A DNA stretch of 64,000 nt from an uncultured Acetatifactor sp. (GTDB lineage: Bacteria; Bacillota; Clostridia; Lachnospirales; Lachnospiraceae): contig CALWSL010000012.1 of the NCBI GenBank assembly GCA_944384205.1, positions 1 through 64,000 of the forward strand, read 5' to 3'. Position 1 is the first letter of the stretch. Every line of letters begins with the position of its first letter. The position numbers and the translations under genes are program-made. Shown in pieces: positions 1 through 8,290 of this stretch. The notes beneath the pieces are model-generated. The model was not told the DNA's origin. It worked only from the letters and a program-made list of their open reading frames with translations, and searched no databases.

Positions 1-572
1 ACCACGCAGTAGGCAAAGGCGATCAGCGCAAGGATGTTAAACAGATTCATCTGAATGTTGGTGCTTACTGCAAAGCTGCCCTGCAGAACGCTGGTGCTTT
101 CTCCCGCAAGGTCGAGGGTTCGTCCGCCTGCAAAGAGCGCCGACAGGTCGTGGGAAAAGGTGTTTTGCAGGCTGATGCAGAACTTGTACAGTTCCACCGG
201 CACAATGCCGATGAGTGAGCAGGCGAAGAAGCCTTTTAGGATATTGACAGCGGTTGACTTGATATCTGCTCTGCCGTGCTGATACTCAATCGCCACATCA
301 AATATGGCGACAACCACACCCGCAACAAAGAGCGCCCAGCCGAACAGCGTGAAGAGCTTGATAGTTGCCTGAATCCAGTCAAGGTCAAAGATATCTGCGC
401 CCATATTGCCCATCATGCTGAAAAAATCGGCTACGGCGTTGTAGATAGTTTCGTACATCCATTTCAGCATCGTGTTCCAGATTACATTGGATATTTGCTC
501 TCCTAAAAAGTCGAACACGCCGCCAATGGCGTCGCCAATACCGGAGAATATATCTCCTAACCAATCGAAAAT
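1..572 (-). CDS. TrbL/VirB6-like conjugal transfer membrane protein (C-terminus cut by window edge)
   Basis: The reading frame runs leftward off the window, so only the first ~190 residues are seen. It opens with an amphipathic glycine-rich stretch (IFDWLGDIFSGIGDAIGG), followed by at least three hydrophobic segments (around residues 60-90, 105-125 and 165-190). This fits the TrbL/VirB6 polytopic channel proteins of Firmicute conjugative elements, inferred from hydropathy and neighbours rather than a motif. The start is odd: two in-frame TGA codons sit immediately upstream, and the only codon at proper distance (9 nt) from a GGAGG is ATT at 572-570, so an ATT start is inferred. It follows the small conjugation-associated genes in the same minus-strand operon. 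Confidence 0.6.
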   Translation of the reverse strand, partial: MFDWLGDIFSGIGDAIGGVFDFLGEQISNVIWNTMLKWMYETIYNAVADFFSMMGNMGADIFDLDWIQATIKLFTLFGWALFVAGVVVAIFDVAIEYQHGRADIKSTAVNILKGFFACSLIGIVPVELYKFCISLQNTFSHDLSALFAGGRTLDLAGESTSVLQGSFAVSTNIQMNLFNILALIAFAYCV

Positions 573-588
573 AGGTCATCACCTCCAG

Positions 589-1230
589 TTATATGCCTGT
601 TAATCCCTCAAGTCCAGATATTGGTTCATCAATCATTTCATCTTCTATAGGCTCGCATATTTCTAAAAATTCTTCTTCGGAAGGCAGTGCTGACAAATCA
701 AATGATTTAAAAAGCTTGACAGGGTACATACCGTTTTCATCTTCTTTTTGTCCTGCGGTATAGAACCGTTCAGACTTATCAAGCGGTGTTTCATTAAAGC
801 CCTGATACACCTCAAATGTGTTTTTGTCAAAGTCTATAACATATGCCCACTCGCAAAAAAGGCTATCCCGTGAAAAGTTTAAACTGTTCTGCAGCTTGAT
901 TTTGCCGGTCGCACCTGCTACTATTTCTAATATCCTTGCACCGGTATCTCTGCTCAGTTCAGGATGCTTATTGCAAAAATCCTGATAGACGTCATAGTCA
1001 ATCATTTCTTGCTTGGTATCCACACCGAATTCTTCCCACAGTTTTTCATATTCGGTGTTTGTGAGCCAAGTGCAGTTCTTCAAATTTTTCTTTAACTGTT
1101 CTGCCATCGGACTTTTCAAAAATTCGAGGATGGATGCACCCTGACCTTCCGGATATCCGTCCCATTGACCGTACTGTGCGATACGGTAATCGCCATTACT
1201 TACAACGCAGATTAAATGTCTTGTTCCCAT
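589..1230 (-). CDS. conserved hypothetical protein, MGTRHLICVV family
   Basis: This 213-residue soluble protein begins MGTRHLICVVSNGDYRIAQY and contains QWDGYPEGQG at about residues 22-31. That N-terminus recurs in mobile elements, phages and even fungi without an assigned function. The C-terminus is acidic (DEMIDEP). There is no signal peptide or membrane segment. The start is preceded by GGAGG at 7 nt. It sits between a small membrane protein and the TrbL-like gene in the conjugative-element operon, so it is probably cargo or an accessory protein of the element. Function unknown. Confidence 0.75.
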   Translation of the reverse strand: MGTRHLICVVSNGDYRIAQYGQWDGYPEGQGASILEFLKSPMAEQLKKNLKNCTWLTNTEYEKLWEEFGVDTKQEMIDYDVYQDFCNKHPELSRDTGARILEIVAGATGKIKLQNSLNFSRDSLFCEWAYVIDFDKNTFEVYQGFNETPLDKSERFYTAGQKEDENGMYPVKLFKSFDLSALPSEEEFLEICEPIEDEMIDEPISGLEGLTGI

Positions 1231-1244
1231 TTTCTCGCCTCCGG

Positions 1245-1577
1245 TTACAGGATCGTCCAGATATACAGCGGCGCGGTCAGCGTGAAAATGAGGCAGGCGA
1301 ACAGGATGCAGGGTGCGGCAAATTCAAACTGCCCGTGCTTGCGGTACTCAAAATATGCCGTGCCGACCTTCACGAAAAACAGGATCGCAAGGATCATGTC
1401 CACCACGGGGAACACGACATTATTAACCACTGTTTTTATCTGCGTCTGTGCTTGCGTCCATGTGTTTTCGATAGCTCCCGCCACATCGCCGGCGGCAAAG
1501 ACAGGCACGGCGGAAACAGTAACAATCAGCGCCACTACAGCGGCACAGACAAGAAGTCTTGTCCATTTCTTTTTCAT
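1245..1577 (-). CDS. small secreted/membrane protein of conjugative element (DUF3852-like, pilin-like layout)
   Basis: This 110-residue protein has a signal peptide (MKKKW, hydrophobic core, AFA at about residue 29), a short linker and two hydrophobic segments around residues 50-70 and 85-110, separated by a basic loop (EYRKHGQF). The layout resembles TrbC/VirB2 pilins of type IV secretion, and I recall the family as DUF3852 of Clostridia elements. The pilin role is inference. The start overlaps the stop of the upstream gene by four bases (ATGA), and an AGGAGG precedes it, so the two are translationally coupled. Confidence 0.65.
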   Translation of the reverse strand: MKKKWTRLLVCAAVVALIVTVSAVPVFAAGDVAGAIENTWTQAQTQIKTVVNNVVFPVVDMILAILFFVKVGTAYFEYRKHGQFEFAAPCILFACLIFTLTAPLYIWTIL

Positions 1578-1912
1578 CGGCGTTTTCCTCCTAACACTTT
1601 GTTGATTTCATTTTCCCGAACCTTTCGGATTGTCACATTGAGGTTTTTGCAAAATTGTATTTCAGCCGCCATACCCTCGGTCACCTCATCACCGAAGAGC
1701 CACATTTCATCACAGAACCATAAAAGCGACAGTCCTGCCGCTATGCCGATTTCTCTCTCTTTGGGGATGCTGTCATCAAGGCAGATCGCATAGAAATGCG
1801 GCACGACCGGAGCCGTGCCGCACAGCAATGCATATTTGGTGTACCGTCTGACTTTACGCAGATTTTCCTCTACATTACCGCCGAGGGGAGAGCAGATATA
1901 CACCTTTTTCAT
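1574..1912 (-). CDS. DUF4406/DUF7768-like protein (nucleoside deoxyribosyltransferase fold)
   Basis: This 112-residue protein has the pattern of the small nucleoside 2-deoxyribosyltransferase-like family carried by phages and mobile elements: KVYICSPLGG at the N-terminus, PVVPHFYA near residue 37, a central AAGLSLLWFCDEMWLFG and a GMAAEI stretch. An enzymatic role on nucleosides is typical of the fold but is not proven for this family. The ATG chosen overlaps the TGA of the adhesin gene (TGATG), implying coupling; a GTG one codon earlier is possible. No separate ribosome site is visible. Confidence 0.7.
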   Translation of the reverse strand: MKKVYICSPLGGNVEENLRKVRRYTKYALLCGTAPVVPHFYAICLDDSIPKEREIGIAAGLSLLWFCDEMWLFGDEVTEGMAAEIQFCKNLNVTIRKVRENEINKVLGGKRR

Positions 1913-4900
1913 CACTCGTCATCATCATCCTTTTTCTTTTTAATGAGGATGATCGCAGAGGCAACCGCACCGCCCACGGCTACTGCACCGAGTCCGATCC
2001 AAAAGCCGAGATTGCTCTCATCGCCGGTCTGCGGTACATCGGGGACAGGGGGTGTGATCTTCACCGTCTGACCTTCGTCCTCGATATCCGCATGGACAGC
2101 GATTTCAACATCGTCACGGTACAGACCTTCAAACACCACAATTTCGGCTGCACTTGTCAGTCCTGATGCGTCAAATACAAAGGTAACGGCAATTTCACCG
2201 TCCGGCGCATCGGGCTTAAAGGTGAAAGAGCTGCGGATTTCCTCTCCGTCAACAAGCAGAGGTTCTCCTGTGGATTTGTCCATAAGAACACCTTTTACCG
2301 TATACTCCTTGCCGGGAGTCAGATTGTTGTAGGATACAACATCCTCGATTTTCACTCTGCCGTTTGCCGTGATTTCTTTCTTTCCGTCTGCGGTCGCCTG
2401 CGTTCTGATTTCAGGGATTTTCACCTTGACGGTCTGTCCCTCGTCTTCGATATCTGCATGGACGGCGAGCTCTTTGCCGTCTTTATACAGGCTTTCAAAC
2501 ACCACAATGTCGGTATCTTCCTTGATATATTTGGAATCAAAGACGAATTCCACGATTGCTTCGCCTGTGGGCGCATCGGGTGTAAAGACCGTTTCGGAAC
2601 GGATTTCTTCGCCGTTAATCACAAGCGGCTTGCCTGTGGATTTATCCATAAGCACACCCTTGAGGACATATTCCTTGTCGGGGATCAGGTGCTTGTAGGA
2701 TACGGTATCGGTAAGGGTGAAGACCTCGGTCGCACAGATTTCCTTTTCGCCGTCCACGGCTGCCGTTGTTCCGATTTCAGGGATGCGGTCATTGACTACG
2801 GTGATTTCGATGATCTGTTCATGCTCGGATACGGTCACGGGATAGATTTCCTCATTCGGGAGGAAAGAGTCCGCAGGTCGCAGTTCCTTTATGAGCCAAT
2901 TTCCGTAAGGGATTTGCTCAAATGTGAAGACGCCGTCCGGCTGTGATTCGGCAGTAAGAACAGCCGTTTCTTCCGTAAACTCGGTTTCGTCCGAACGGAA
3001 CAAACCGAACAGAGCGCCGGCAATGGGTTCTTCTGTTTCACGGTCAATCTTCAAGCCCTTAATATTCCCGTAGATGAGATCGTTTTCAATCGCTTCGCCG
3101 TCATTGACCTGAATTTCCAAAACGGCGATATCCTGATCAGCATACACAAACTCTACAGGATATTTTTCGTCCGAGAGAAGATAGTGCTCGTCTACGGCAA
3201 TTTCCTTGACATAGAGTTTCGCGCCAACGGGGATGTCGGTCTTAAACACCGCCTTACCGTTTTCCGTACAATTGACGATTTCCAGCAGTCCGTCTTTCGG
3301 GATCACCGAGTCGTCTGCCGCCGTCAGATCCTCTGCGGCGAACAGTCCGAACTGCACCGAGAGGATTTCACCGTTTCCGCCGATGCCAAACAGCTCGTTC
3401 TGCTCCAAAATTTTGGAGAGACTGATTTCTGCCTTTTGACGCTCGTTGTAAAACGAGACTTCAGTGGAAGTCACCTCAACATTTTCGCCGGCATAGGTCA
3501 GTTCCACTGTTTTAATTTCGCTGCTGATCACCATACCATAGGCGGCTTTTTCCTCACAAATTTTGAAAGTTCCAAGATACAACGGTTCTGTGGTCGCAGT
3601 GCCGTCCCGGCCTGTCTGTAAACGAGCCACAACCTGTTCATCCTGATATCGGAGTGTTCCATCCGGCGTATAGATATCTCCGACCGCCGTAATGACATAG
3701 TGAGTATCCGGTACATTGCCTACCGCGTAAACCGGCTGATAGATGCCGTCTGTTTCCGTCACGGAAGAGAACACCTCGCCGGTCTTGCCGACCGTGATGG
3801 TGCCTTTCTGTGCGATATTATGCTTTTCGACCACAACGGTGGTTTGTGTGCCGTCCACCTTGAACGGTACGGGCGTGGAGTCAAGGACATACCCGTATGC
3901 GCTGCACTGCTCAATTAACTCGTAATTTCCGAAGCCGAGGGGTTCGGGCATCATCAGCTTACCTGTGGTATCGGTGTAATAGGTGTCGATATCCATCGGC
4001 GTTGGGTAATTGATATGCTGGACGATATATTCGCCTGTGTCCGTATTTCTGACCTTGAACCCTACACCTGCGGCAGGGATAACCTTACCGGTTTCCGCAT
4101 CCTTTTTCACGATTTCGATCAGGGATTCAAATGTGGCATTGTTGATAAGATAGCGGTAAACCTCGTTGTTTTCACTTACAAACACATCAAAGGCAGGCAT
4201 CAGCTCCTTGCCGTCCCAGCCTTTGGTTTGTTTCACCGTGTATATTCCGTATGGGAGCAGTTTAGACTCGGCGAAACCATACGAATCACAAATAAGGATA
4301 TCTCGCTCAGTCTCCTTTGCATCCGCATAACTTCCGGCGCTTTTTAAGAACACCTGAAATTCTGCGCCCTCTTCGGGTGTTTCGATCTGTGTTTCGCCGT
4401 CATCGCAATGCTTTATGACGGCAATTTTTCCTTTCTTGACCGTTTCGTAAGAGTCAAGCGGCGGCGCAAGATTGAACTCTGCCGTATAGAGCTTCGCTTC
4501 TGCGCCGATATGCAAAGATTCTGTGTTGAGCAGATACCCCTCGCTTGGCTCGATCTCGCGCAGGCTCCAATCGGGATCACAGATATAGAACTTGGTCGTG
4601 AACTGCCCATTGGCGTCTGTGGTATAGGTGTCAATTAACTGATCACCCTTAAAAATACCGTAGACAGCGCCGCCAAGCGTTGCATCGCCCTGCGCGGTTC
4701 CGGTTTCCTTATCGCTCTTGGTTACGGTGAGCTGCCATTTCTTGAGGATATTCTCAAAGGATTTGTTCGTCACCTTGTTCCACTCAACTGCCGCCGTCTG
4801 ATCTTCAGGAATAACATAACGGATTGCGGTATCCACTTCTTCGAGGGTATAGCCTGTGCCAATAAGAACATCCCTAAAATACGCCTTGCCATCTTTGCCG

Positions 4901-6339
4901 ACCACAGCATATTCATCGACTGCCAAGCCGGAGAGCGATGTGCCGAACAAGTGAAACTTTGCGCCCTCGCTGAATCCGTCCTCGCTGGTTTTGGTGACCG
5001 TCAAATCGCCGCGCTTTAACACATTGCTGAAAGTAACGGTTGCCGTCTGACCGCTGACTACGGTAACGCGGCGAACCTCCTGCGGCTCGTATTTTTCCTC
5101 TGTCAGTTCGGTTACGGTGTAAATTCCGGGCATGAGGTTGTCGATCTGAATCTGACCGCCGTTTTTGGTCTGTACGGTTTGATCAATACCGTTGCCCTGT
5201 ACATGGAAAGACACACCGTCCACCTTGCCATCCTCAGAAGTTTTTACGATTTTGGCAGAACCGGGGATCAGCGTATTAACTGCATTTATCGTCACAGTTG
5301 CATTCGGCGTATTTTTATCCAGTGTAACTGTCCATTCGCTTTTGCCGGATGCCTGATAATTCGCCGGAAATACCGTTTCTACGATTTTGTAAGTGCCGAA
5401 GGGGATTTTCGCTTCGCTGACTGCATAGCCCGAATTGTTGGTCGGGCCGATACGATAGGATTTTCCGCTTTTCGTATTCGTTGCAATAAAGACAGCACCC
5501 GCAAGGGCTTTTCCGTTTTCATCTGTTTTGTGGACTTCGATTAACCCGTCTTCTTGAAAAATATCGTCGGGCAGGTGATAGAAACCGTTGGGAAAGGATG
5601 CTTTATCTCCGTTTGAGGAATGTCCCATTCCTTCCACGGTGGAAATTTCGGGGCCACGCTCATTGCCGACATGAATGACAAAGTGTGTGCCGTTATAGGT
5701 TCCGGCATAGATCGCCGTGTGAACATGGCTGTTTGTACTGTTTCCGAAAATGATAATATCGCCGGGAACGAGCTTGTTGTAATCTACATTGGAGGAATTT
5801 GTTCCAACCTTTTCGATTTTTCCTTGAGAAGCCAGTCCTTCCAATGCCTTTTGCCATGTGACAACCGCCTGTGAATTCATACCGGTAGCATTGACTGCAT
5901 CGGTAATGAACTGTGTATCTGCGCCCTCAATGTTCGGCAGATAGTTGCAGATGAAATAGGTGACGAAAGAGGCACAGCAAAGACCGTCCTTTTCAAACCG
6001 TGCAATATCCGGTGCAAGTCCGGTAACGGTGGAACTGTCGGCAACTGTTTCCTTACCGGAACGGGAAAGCCCGTAGGAAATGTCCGACAGGATATCCGGT
6101 GCATTGCTCTGAAGTCTTGAACCGTAATATCCACTTTGATAGAGTGTTCCGTTATCCTTTTGCTTCTGTACATTGTATCCGGTATATTCCAATGCTCGAA
6201 GAATAGCGTTGTCCTGCATGATTTCCGGAATATCCGAGGCCATAGCGGCAAACGCCGAAATGGGCAGAATAGAAAATACCATGACAAGCGCAAGAAGCAT
6301 GGCGATCAGCTTCGGCACTTTTTTCTTTTTTATATCCAT
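1912..6339 (-). CDS. giant sortase-anchored adhesin: NlpC/P60-like domain + SpaA/Cna-B repeats + two VaFE repeats
   Basis: This 1,475-residue cell-wall protein starts at an ATG (6,339) behind AAAGGAAAGG; the frame continues 41 codons upstream but without a better site. Residues 1-32 are a signal peptide. Residues about 110-235 resemble a cysteine-histidine amidase of the NlpC/P60 or CHAP type (CCASFV at 121, HVHTAIYAG at 205). From 265 onward come about eight SpaA/Cna-B (prealbumin-like) modules with the recurrent KT.E.G..L.GA pattern. Two near-identical VaFE-type repeats follow (KEYVLKGVLMDKSTG and KEYTVKGVLMDKSTG; both end HADIEDEGQTVK). The C-terminus has VPQTG at 1,435, a membrane helix and KKKKDDDDE, a classical sortase signal. 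Likely an adhesin helping mating-pair contact, or cargo of the element. Confidence 0.9.
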   Translation of the reverse strand: MDIKKKKVPKLIAMLLALVMVFSILPISAFAAMASDIPEIMQDNAILRALEYTGYNVQKQKDNGTLYQSGYYGSRLQSNAPDILSDISYGLSRSGKETVADSSTVTGLAPDIARFEKDGLCCASFVTYFICNYLPNIEGADTQFITDAVNATGMNSQAVVTWQKALEGLASQGKIEKVGTNSSNVDYNKLVPGDIIIFGNSTNSHVHTAIYAGTYNGTHFVIHVGNERGPEISTVEGMGHSSNGDKASFPNGFYHLPDDIFQEDGLIEVHKTDENGKALAGAVFIATNTKSGKSYRIGPTNNSGYAVSEAKIPFGTYKIVETVFPANYQASGKSEWTVTLDKNTPNATVTINAVNTLIPGSAKIVKTSEDGKVDGVSFHVQGNGIDQTVQTKNGGQIQIDNLMPGIYTVTELTEEKYEPQEVRRVTVVSGQTATVTFSNVLKRGDLTVTKTSEDGFSEGAKFHLFGTSLSGLAVDEYAVVGKDGKAYFRDVLIGTGYTLEEVDTAIRYVIPEDQTAAVEWNKVTNKSFENILKKWQLTVTKSDKETGTAQGDATLGGAVYGIFKGDQLIDTYTTDANGQFTTKFYICDPDWSLREIEPSEGYLLNTESLHIGAEAKLYTAEFNLAPPLDSYETVKKGKIAVIKHCDDGETQIETPEEGAEFQVFLKSAGSYADAKETERDILICDSYGFAESKLLPYGIYTVKQTKGWDGKELMPAFDVFVSENNEVYRYLINNATFESLIEIVKKDAETGKVIPAAGVGFKVRNTDTGEYIVQHINYPTPMDIDTYYTDTTGKLMMPEPLGFGNYELIEQCSAYGYVLDSTPVPFKVDGTQTTVVVEKHNIAQKGTITVGKTGEVFSSVTETDGIYQPVYAVGNVPDTHYVITAVGDIYTPDGTLRYQDEQVVARLQTGRDGTATTEPLYLGTFKICEEKAAYGMVISSEIKTVELTYAGENVEVTSTEVSFYNERQKAEISLSKILEQNELFGIGGNGEILSVQFGLFAAEDLTAADDSVIPKDGLLEIVNCTENGKAVFKTDIPVGAKLYVKEIAVDEHYLLSDEKYPVEFVYADQDIAVLEIQVNDGEAIENDLIYGNIKGLKIDRETEEPIAGALFGLFRSDETEFTEETAVLTAESQPDGVFTFEQIPYGNWLIKELRPADSFLPNEEIYPVTVSEHEQIIEITVVNDRIPEIGTTAAVDGEKEICATEVFTLTDTVSYKHLIPDKEYVLKGVLMDKSTGKPLVINGEEIRSETVFTPDAPTGEAIVEFVFDSKYIKEDTDIVVFESLYKDGKELAVHADIEDEGQTVKVKIPEIRTQATADGKKEITANGRVKIEDVVSYNNLTPGKEYTVKGVLMDKSTGEPLLVDGEEIRSSFTFKPDAPDGEIAVTFVFDASGLTSAAEIVVFEGLYRDDVEIAVHADIEDEGQTVKITPPVPDVPQTGDESNLGFWIGLGAVAVGGAVASAIILIKKKKDDDDE

Positions 6340-6368
6340 ATACAATCGTCCTTTCCTTTTTGAGAAAT

Positions 6369-6397
6369 AAAAAAACGCTTGATGAAAATCAAGCGTT
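6369..6397 (-). terminator. rho-independent terminator after CAP lipoprotein gene
   Basis: On the minus strand, ACGCTTGAT and ATCAAGCGT form a 9-bp stem (6,375-6,383 with 6,388-6,396) around a 4-nt loop, followed by a run of seven T. It separates the lipoprotein gene from the adhesin gene, so the adhesin probably depends on read-through or its own promoter. Confidence 0.85.
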
Positions 6398-6416
6398 CTG
6401 CTGTGTGCGGATAGGT

Positions 6417-7280
6417 TTATCCACCATAATTTTGACTGCTCATACAGATACAGCAGTACCAATGTGAATCCGAGGGATTAAAGGTGATTCCCACCGCCAT
6501 ATATCCGTATTCAGAACTGCCGACATATGACCAATGATCTTTGCTGTTTTTGAAGCCTGCGGCGATCTTTTGTCCGATTTCATCAGCTGTTCCCGTCCAG
6601 TTTCCTTTTGCGATAGCCTCACGATTGAACCCCTGATAGTAGTTGGCACTTTCCGGCAGTCCGTATTGCGTCATATCCACAAGCTCCCCATATTTCAGCA
6701 CAGTACAGGCGTCTATATCTTCGTCATGTGAAAAATTTGTAATGAGCTGGCTTGCACGGAATCGCGCCACCTCGGTCAGTCCGGGCAGAACAATCACAGC
6801 GGTATCTCCCTGTACCAGACGGTATTCGTTTATATATTTCGCCACCGCTTTTTCCACTTCATCGGCGCTCGGGCGCACATAGGGCATTTCCGCGACCACA
6901 GGTGGCGGTGTTGGTTTTGGTTCTTCGGGCTTCGGCGTTTCTGTCTGCCGGGGCGGCTGGGTTTCGCGAGGCTGTTCGCTCTGTGCAGGAGGCGCTGTAA
7001 CCGCGTTCTCTTTTGGGGCGGTTTCCTGCGTTTTTTCCTCTGCCGTCTGTGATGGGACAGGCTCTGTTATTGCAGGCTGTTCCGGTTCGGCAACAGGAGG
7101 CGCTGATTCTTCGGCAATGATGTCATCGCTTATTTCAGTGGCCGATGGTACATCTGCCGGGGTATCAGCAAAAGACGGGTTATCCTTTGCAGTCGATGGC
7201 GTTTGAGCCGTACCGCATCCCGCAAAGCTTAGGAGCATCAGACCTGCGAGGAGGAGCGCGTATCGTTTCATTTTTATCAT
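6417..7280 (-). CDS. lipoprotein with C-terminal CAP (SCP-like) domain
   Basis: This 287-residue lipoprotein begins with a short signal and a lipobox-like FAGC near residue 22. Residues 25-140 are a low-complexity Pro/Glu/Thr/Ala spacer (PKPEEPKPTPPP). The C-terminal half resembles the CAP/SCP fold found in SCP-like bacterial proteins: RFRASQLI and FSHD in the first helix, KNSKDHW in the middle, YMAVGITF and HWYCCICM at the end. The ATG at 7,280 has AGAGGTGA at 8 nt, better than the GTG three codons upstream. It lies in the conjugative element ahead of the adhesin and would sit on the outer membrane face. CAP proteins have varied roles, so no activity is assigned. Confidence 0.8.
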   Translation of the reverse strand: MIKMKRYALLLAGLMLLSFAGCGTAQTPSTAKDNPSFADTPADVPSATEISDDIIAEESAPPVAEPEQPAITEPVPSQTAEEKTQETAPKENAVTAPPAQSEQPRETQPPRQTETPKPEEPKPTPPPVVAEMPYVRPSADEVEKAVAKYINEYRLVQGDTAVIVLPGLTEVARFRASQLITNFSHDEDIDACTVLKYGELVDMTQYGLPESANYYQGFNREAIAKGNWTGTADEIGQKIAAGFKNSKDHWSYVGSSEYGYMAVGITFNPSDSHWYCCICMSSQNYGG

Positions 7281-7355
7281 ACTGATCACCTCTGACTATA
7301 AGGATACGGAAAAAAGCCCGAAAGTCCAGCGAGAATCGGCTGTTTTTTGAAAAAA

Positions 7356-7697
7356 TCACATTCTCTGCTCAAAAACCGGGGCTTCATCTTCCTCCTGATC
7401 TTCCAAGCCCTGCGATTCATCTTCTTCCATTTGAAGTCGCTGTTCATAGACTTCCAAAACCGCGTCATTGACAGCATTGCGGGAGGTTTCATTCAGAGCA
7501 AACGCTACATCCGAATACTGCATATTGCCGTTTCGGTCTTTGTAGGAACGGAACGGCATTCTTGCGAACAGACCGTTTTTGCTGTCCATAACGGCAATAT
7601 CCCTGATCACATACTCGCCGCCGAGGATTACGCTGGCGTATGCCTTGATGCGGTTGTCTTTTCCGATAAAACGGTCAATTTGTGCTTTTACTTTCAT
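7356..7697 (-). CDS. SpoVG-like regulator
   Basis: This 113-residue protein matches the SpoVG family layout: a beta strand with KAYASVILGGEYVIRDIAVMD, then GLFARMPFRSYKDRNG and YSDVAFALN, then a helix ending in VLEVYEQRL. SpoVG proteins bind DNA or RNA and act as global regulators. This one has an acidic tail (about residues 93-108) that chromosomal SpoVG lacks. The start lies 23 bases inside the preceding AbrB gene. Copies like this are common in Clostridia conjugative elements, so it is likely an element regulator rather than the host sporulation gene. Confidence 0.8.
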   Translation of the reverse strand: MKVKAQIDRFIGKDNRIKAYASVILGGEYVIRDIAVMDSKNGLFARMPFRSYKDRNGNMQYSDVAFALNETSRNAVNDAVLEVYEQRLQMEEDESQGLEDQEEDEAPVFEQRM

Positions 7698-8025
7698 TCT
7701 GCAAATTCCTTTCTACTATAGTCGTTTTTTCACAGCCTTGCTTTTCCGCCCATTTAACTGATAAATGAATGAGGGCGGCTCGCTGTTCATCGGCGGAGAG
7801 ACCGTCAAGAAATTGCAGCAGCGTGATTCCGTCCGCCTGTTTATTGACAGCAGGCCGTGTTCCTTTGCAGTTATCGCAGATTTTCTCTCGTCTGACCATA
7901 ATGGTTCGATCATCCTGCTCGGTAAAGGACAGTACATCATTATACTGAAAGCCGGCACGCCTGCGAATTTCATAGGGAATCGTAATTCTTCCTCGTTTTC
8001 CGAGAATGCGGTACAGCTTATTCAT
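7675..8025 (-). CDS. AbrB/SpoVT-type transition regulator
   Basis: This 116-residue protein carries an N-terminal swapped-hairpin AbrB domain (LYRILGKRGRITIPYEIRRR, then NDVLSFTEQDDRTIMVRR). A CDNC pair near residue 49 and a helical C-terminal region follow. It would bind DNA as a dimer or tetramer. The ATG at 8,025 has GGAGAGG at 9 nt; two upstream ATGs lie too close to that site. It overlaps both neighbours, pointing to a tight regulatory cassette with the SpoVG-like gene at the head of the element operon. Confidence 0.8.
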   Translation of the reverse strand: MNKLYRILGKRGRITIPYEIRRRAGFQYNDVLSFTEQDDRTIMVRREKICDNCKGTRPAVNKQADGITLLQFLDGLSADEQRAALIHLSVKWAEKQGCEKTTIVERNLQNESKSTN

Positions 8026-8269
8026 CGCCATCATCCTCTCCGAAGCATTCGTTCATTTGCTCTTTCAGGCATTCGCCGCAACAGGGGCAGCAGTAAGGAC
8101 AGCCTTCGCAGTCATCGTTATATGCTTCACAGAAGTCATCCTCCGGCGCCTTCTGAATGACGATGCGGCTGCCGTCTGCAAATGCTTCCACCGTTACGCC
8201 GGGAGTAATTCCCGCAGAGGTAAGTGCTTCTGCAGGTACGGGGATCATTTCAAATTCATATCGTTCCAT
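8018..8269 (-). CDS. small AbrB-like protein with cysteine-rich tail
   Basis: This 83-residue protein has a first half that fits an AbrB hairpin (IPVPAEALTSAGITPGVTVEAF, then SRIVIQKA). Its second half is acidic and very cysteine-rich (CEGCPYCCPCCGEC, residues about 54-67), which looks able to bind a metal or to be redox active; this is inference. An AAGGA lies 9 nt before the ATG, but only about 15 bp separate the start from the broken serine hydrolase frame. No promoter is visible there, so the native upstream part of this operon may be missing. Confidence 0.65.
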   Translation of the reverse strand: MERYEFEMIPVPAEALTSAGITPGVTVEAFADGSRIVIQKAPEDDFCEAYNDDCEGCPYCCPCCGECLKEQMNECFGEDDGDE

Positions 8270-8290
8270 TATAAATTATCCTTGGTATTG
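8270..8290. other. junction between conjugative-element DNA and truncated host gene
   Basis: The minus-strand AbrB-like gene begins at 8,269 and its ribosome site lies at 8,279-8,283. The plus-strand serine hydrolase frame opens after a TAA at 8,272-8,274 and reads as authentic hydrolase sequence (LGIVIERVSG) from about 8,281. The two therefore abut with almost no spacer. This marks an element end, a deletion scar or an assembly join. No flanking direct repeat can be tested within the window. Confidence 0.55.

Noticed and set aside
2369-5874. Long plus-strand open frames inside the adhesin gene
   Set aside because: They are antisense shadows of the repetitive adhesin gene, without ribosome sites or coherent domains.
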